In this document: positions 62,138-64,000 of the stretch, one piece after another
Numbering within the stretch: the stretch's first letter is position 1
Layout: the number at the start of each line of letters is the position of its first letter
Source: Deinococcus yavapaiensis KR-236
GTDB lineage: Bacteria; Deinococcota; Deinococci; Deinococcales; Deinococcaceae
Assembly: GCF_003217515.1 (NCBI RefSeq)
Contig: NZ_QJSX01000005.1
Location: 234,108-298,107, forward strand
Length of the DNA: 64,000 bases
Direction of reading: 5' to 3'
Program-made: the position numbers and the translations under genes
Notes under the pieces: generated by a model
What the model was told of the DNA's origin: nothing
The model's input: the letters and a program-made list of their open reading frames with translations, nothing else
Database searches by the model: none

Positions 62138-62504
62138 GCCTCGACGCGCGAATTCGACGGCGCCCATGATACGAGGCTGGCGGTAGGTCGCGGCCAGCGA
62201 GGGGAGCTTGGCGGCGAACGCGCGTTGACCATCAGACTCCCCTCCTACCATGAGAGACGAGTCGACGCTCGACTCCGCCCCTCTTCGGGTATTCGCCAGT
62301 GCGCCTCGACGAGAGTTCGCGGGATGCCGACGTTCGTCGCCGCGCCTTTAGAGACAACGAGCGCCATTTGTGGGTACAGCCGGAGTTGGAAGCGGCCTCC
62401 GGCGGTAAGCTGACGAAGTAGTTTTCCATTGGACGCAGCGAATGAGGCGCGCACCGAGGTAATCACGGTGCGCGTCTTCGTTTGTGGAACACGAGGAGCA
62501 GGAC
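62138..62504. other. Intergenic stretch with cold-shock gene leader
   Basis: No gene called with confidence. The last 60 bases are the leader of the cold-shock gene and include the hairpin at 62448-62474. A minus-strand frame (62245-62466) reads fairly naturally but lacks a good start site. Confidence 0.5.
62448..62474 (+). promoter_or_regulatory. Hairpin in the cold-shock gene 5' leader
   Basis: CGCGCACCG-AGGTAATCA-CGGTGCGCG, a perfect 9-bp stem with 9-base loop, 30 bases before the start codon. Possible temperature-responsive leader structure; that is inference from known csp genes. Confidence 0.55.
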
Positions 62505-62765
62505 ATGGCTGTTGGTAAAGTGAAATGGTTCAACGCGGAAAAAGGCTTCGGCTTCATCGAAATGACGGGCAGCCCCGACGTGTTCGCGCACTTCAGCGCG
62601 ATTCAAAGCAGCGGCTTCAAGAAGCTCAACGAAGGTGACGAAGTCGAGTTCGAGGTCGAGTCCGGCCAGCGCGGCAAAGGCCCGCAAGCCAGGAACATCG
62701 TCGTGACGAAAGCGGCCCCCGTCAGCGAGTACGCCGAGCGTCCTCGCCGCGACAGCCGCTGGTAA
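62505..62765 (+). CDS. cspA: Cold-shock protein
   Basis: 86 residues. RNA-binding motifs KGFGFIE (13-19) and VFAHF (about 27-31) in a single OB fold, with the deinococcal wording MAVGKVKWFNAEKGFGFIEM. A basic tail (PRRDSRW) is added. The ATG at 62505 has GAGGAGCAGGAC upstream. Acts as an RNA chaperone. Flanked by the leader hairpin and a very long hairpin after the stop. Confidence 0.95.
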   Translation: MAVGKVKWFNAEKGFGFIEMTGSPDVFAHFSAIQSSGFKKLNEGDEVEFEVESGQRGKGPQARNIVVTKAAPVSEYAERPRRDSRW

Positions 62766-62775
62766 TTCGGGCACC

Positions 62776-62830
62776 CACGAGAAGGAGGGCAGGGAGAACC
62801 GCATTGGTTCTCCCTGCCCTCCTTCTCGTG
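62776..62830 (+). terminator. 25-bp perfect hairpin after the cold-shock gene
   Basis: Arms 62776-62800 and 62806-62830 are exact complements over 25 bases, with loop GCATT. No T-run follows. Probably ends or stabilises the csp mRNA. The stem base CACGAGAAG recurs in the hairpin at 63690. Confidence 0.7.
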
Positions 62831-62942
62831 AAGCGTGCCCTCCTGTCGGCGCCGCGTCTGGAGGAGTGGACGAAGCTCGTGACGACGCGGTAATAGGCGA
62901 CTGGCAGACCGCGCCGAAGCGCCGTTCGGCGTACCTTGAGGA

Positions 62943-63293
62943 ATGAATTTACAGGACATAGCCGTTCATGGCGAATGGCGCGAATTGGTCGCTCCCGGAT
63001 TACGCGGCCCGTTGAAAAGGTTGGAAGCTCAGGGCGTGACGTTCTTCTGGCAGTGCCAAGACAACTTGCCGACCGATAAGTACCTGTTCAGCGCCGAGTT
63101 GGACGGCACCGTGCTGGCCACTCGCGACGGCTCGGAGATCCCACGTCAAGCGATCAGCGAGGTGATCCTCGCGGCGATGGCGGCGTGCGGAACGTTCTCA
63201 GGGCTGTCCCGAACCGTTCCGAGCGCCGGAGCGCGAAGCATCCCGGACTCGATGATGGGGCAAGGCTCCGACCAGAAAGGACGTCAACGGTGA
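62943..63293 (+). CDS. Unknown small protein, first of a pair
   Basis: 116 residues, not recognised; no signal peptide or membrane helix. GVTFFWQCQDNLPTDKYLFSAELDGTVLATRDG suggests a small beta-rich domain. The ATG at 62943 has AGGA directly before it and a TACCTT box five bases upstream, so either a leaderless or a weak start. Its stop overlaps the next gene's GTG by four bases. Confidence 0.65.
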   Translation: MNLQDIAVHGEWRELVAPGLRGPLKRLEAQGVTFFWQCQDNLPTDKYLFSAELDGTVLATRDGSEIPRQAISEVILAAMAACGTFSGLSRTVPSAGARSIPDSMMGQGSDQKGRQR

Positions 63294-63622
63294 GCGGGAG
63301 GCCCGACGGCTCGCCTCGTCCGTCGACCGTGACGTTACGCTGGGTTCCCGGCACGATGGACCGCGTGCGCTTCGAGAAGGGTGGGCGCACCTTCACGGTG
63401 TTTCTGCGCGACGTGCAGCGTCCCGACGCTCACAGCATCGGCGCGTTGTACTTGAGGGGCAGCGTGACGCTCGTCGTGACCCGCGTGCACCTGTCGGCCC
63501 TGATGGGGTCGCTGCGACAGCACGTCACGACCAAAGCCGAGGGCACGCCCTCGAGCGCTTGGATCGACGCGGGCGGCTTGGCCGCCGACGAACCGCACCA
63601 TGATGATCCCGAGAGTACTTGA
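63290..63622 (+). CDS. Unknown small protein, second of a pair
   Basis: 110 residues, not recognised. A compact beta-rich segment (VRFEKGGRTFTVFLRDVQ, GALYLRGSVTLVVTRVHLSALM) is followed by an acidic His-containing tail. The GTG at 63290 forms a GTGA overlap with the preceding gene and has an AAAGGACG site. Coupling implies a joint function with its neighbour. Confidence 0.7.
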   Translation: MSGRPDGSPRPSTVTLRWVPGTMDRVRFEKGGRTFTVFLRDVQRPDAHSIGALYLRGSVTLVVTRVHLSALMGSLRQHVTTKAEGTPSSAWIDAGGLAADEPHHDDPEST

Positions 63623-63669
63623 TCGTCTCGGCGTGATACGCAGAGCGCGAGGCACGGACGACTTCAGGC

Positions 63670-63689
63670 CCGGCGTCACGTGACGCCGG
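63670..63689. repeat. 20-bp perfect palindrome
   Basis: CCGGCGTCACGTGACGCCGG, abutting the terminator hairpin at 63690. Could be a protein site or a second hairpin. Confidence 0.7.
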
Positions 63690-63733
63690 CACACGAGAAG
63701 CGCCCCTCGTAAACGTGGGGCGCTTCTCGTGTG
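63690..63733. terminator. Bidirectional hairpin between convergent genes
   Basis: A 17-bp perfect stem (CACACGAGAAGCGCCCC and complement) with a 10-base loop, between the stops at 63622 and 63743. Confidence 0.8.
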
Positions 63734-63742
63734 ACACGTCCG

Positions 63743-64000
63743 TCAGCGACGAGGACCGTCGGTCGGACCGCCGAGGTGCACTTCACGGCGCTCGTTGCGG
63801 CGCAGACCCGCTAAGCCCGCCAAGCCCAACAGTCCGAGCAGGCCCCACGGGAAGTCGTTGCCGTTGTCGTTCGTATTGTTCGTGGTACCCGTCCCGGTCG
63901 TATCAGTCGTTCCGGTCGTGTCGGTCGTTCCGGTCGTGGTGTCGGTCGTGGTGCCGGTATCGTCGGTTTGAGCAAACGCAGGCATCGGCAAGGCGACCAG
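63743..64000 (-). CDS. Thr-rich exported WGxxG-type small protein (5' end outside window)
   Basis: The frame enters from the right edge inside a signal peptide (LVALPMPAFAQ). After cleavage comes a Thr/Asp/Gly repeat stretch (DTTGTTDTTG and similar), then FPWGLLGLLGLAGLAGLRRNERREVH, a hydrophobic helix with a basic end as in small WGxxGxxG-type surface proteins. The C-terminal signal suggests membrane retention or sorting. Start not visible; an internal ATG (63991) is unlikely to be the real one. Confidence 0.75.
   Translation of the reverse strand: MVALPMPAFAQTDDTGTTTDTTTGTTDTTGTTDTTGTGTTNNTNDNGNDFPWGLLGLLGLAGLAGLRRNERREVHLGGPTDGPRR
63894..63958. repeat. Imperfect 18-bp tandem repeat in the Thr-rich gene
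   Basis: Units begin CCGGTCGT at 63894, 63912 and 63930, the third being longer. They encode the Thr-Asp-Thr-Thr-Gly stretch, so copy number may vary between strains. Confidence 0.65.

Noticed and set aside
62245..62466. A 73-residue minus-strand frame before the cold-shock gene
   Set aside because: Parts read like a protein but the start lacks a ribosome site and the frame overlaps the csp leader; possible gene remnant at most.

Overview
The window is high-GC bacterial DNA that reads like Deinococcus or a close relative (Deinococcota). This is an inference from the gene content: a NucS/EndoMS mismatch endonuclease of the deinococcal type, a typical deinococcal cold-shock protein, several apparently leaderless genes with a TANNNT box six bases before the start codon, and many GTG and TTG starts. 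I see no rRNA, tRNA, CRISPR array, insertion sequence or prophage.

Region 1 (1-28,344) is a large glycan-use locus built around alpha-mannosidases. A minus-strand operon (15,066 down to 1) encodes a GH36-like hydrolase, a GH38 alpha-mannosidase, an Asp/Glu-racemase-like protein, a class II aldolase, a GH2 beta-mannosidase-like enzyme, a DUF624 membrane protein, a very large divergent GH38-like protein, a TIM-barrel sugar isomerase-like protein, a Gfo/Idh/MocA oxidoreductase and a degenerate metallo-beta-lactamase-fold protein. Eight successive junctions are 4-base ATGA/GTGA overlaps. Divergent from it (15,159-22,054) are a second GH38, a second GH2, a GH4 enzyme and a ROK-family repressor. 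Two sugar ABC permeases follow on the minus strand (22,286-24,105). A plus-strand operon (24,318-28,344) then carries a ROK sugar kinase, a GmhA-like phosphosugar isomerase and a third canonical GH38.

Region 2 (28,429-36,225) holds a ferric-reductase-like membrane protein with an ApbE flavin transferase and a small exported protein, two cytoplasmic sulfatases, a sugar-binding protein with no adjacent permeases, and nucS. The sugar-binding protein promoter and the kinase promoter carry the same TTACTTAA box at the same place, which ties regions 1 and 2 together.

Region 3 (36,449-48,060) is a beta-glucoside locus: a LacI repressor with several palindromic operators, a complete binding protein/permease/permease set, three glycosidases (clan GH-A, GH1, GH3), then a convergent xylulokinase with a divergent XRE-cupin regulator and an acetyltransferase. 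No ABC ATPase gene is in the window, so both importers must borrow one encoded elsewhere.

Region 4 (48,071-64,000) is mostly housekeeping and accessory genes: a CorA-type transporter, transaldolase, two APH-type kinases and a P-loop kinase, a sensor histidine kinase broken by frameshifts, an OmpR-type response regulator, an FTR1 iron permease with a partner exported protein, a HyuA-like protein, an aldo/keto reductase, a cold-shock protein and small unknown proteins. A Thr-rich exported protein is cut by the right edge.
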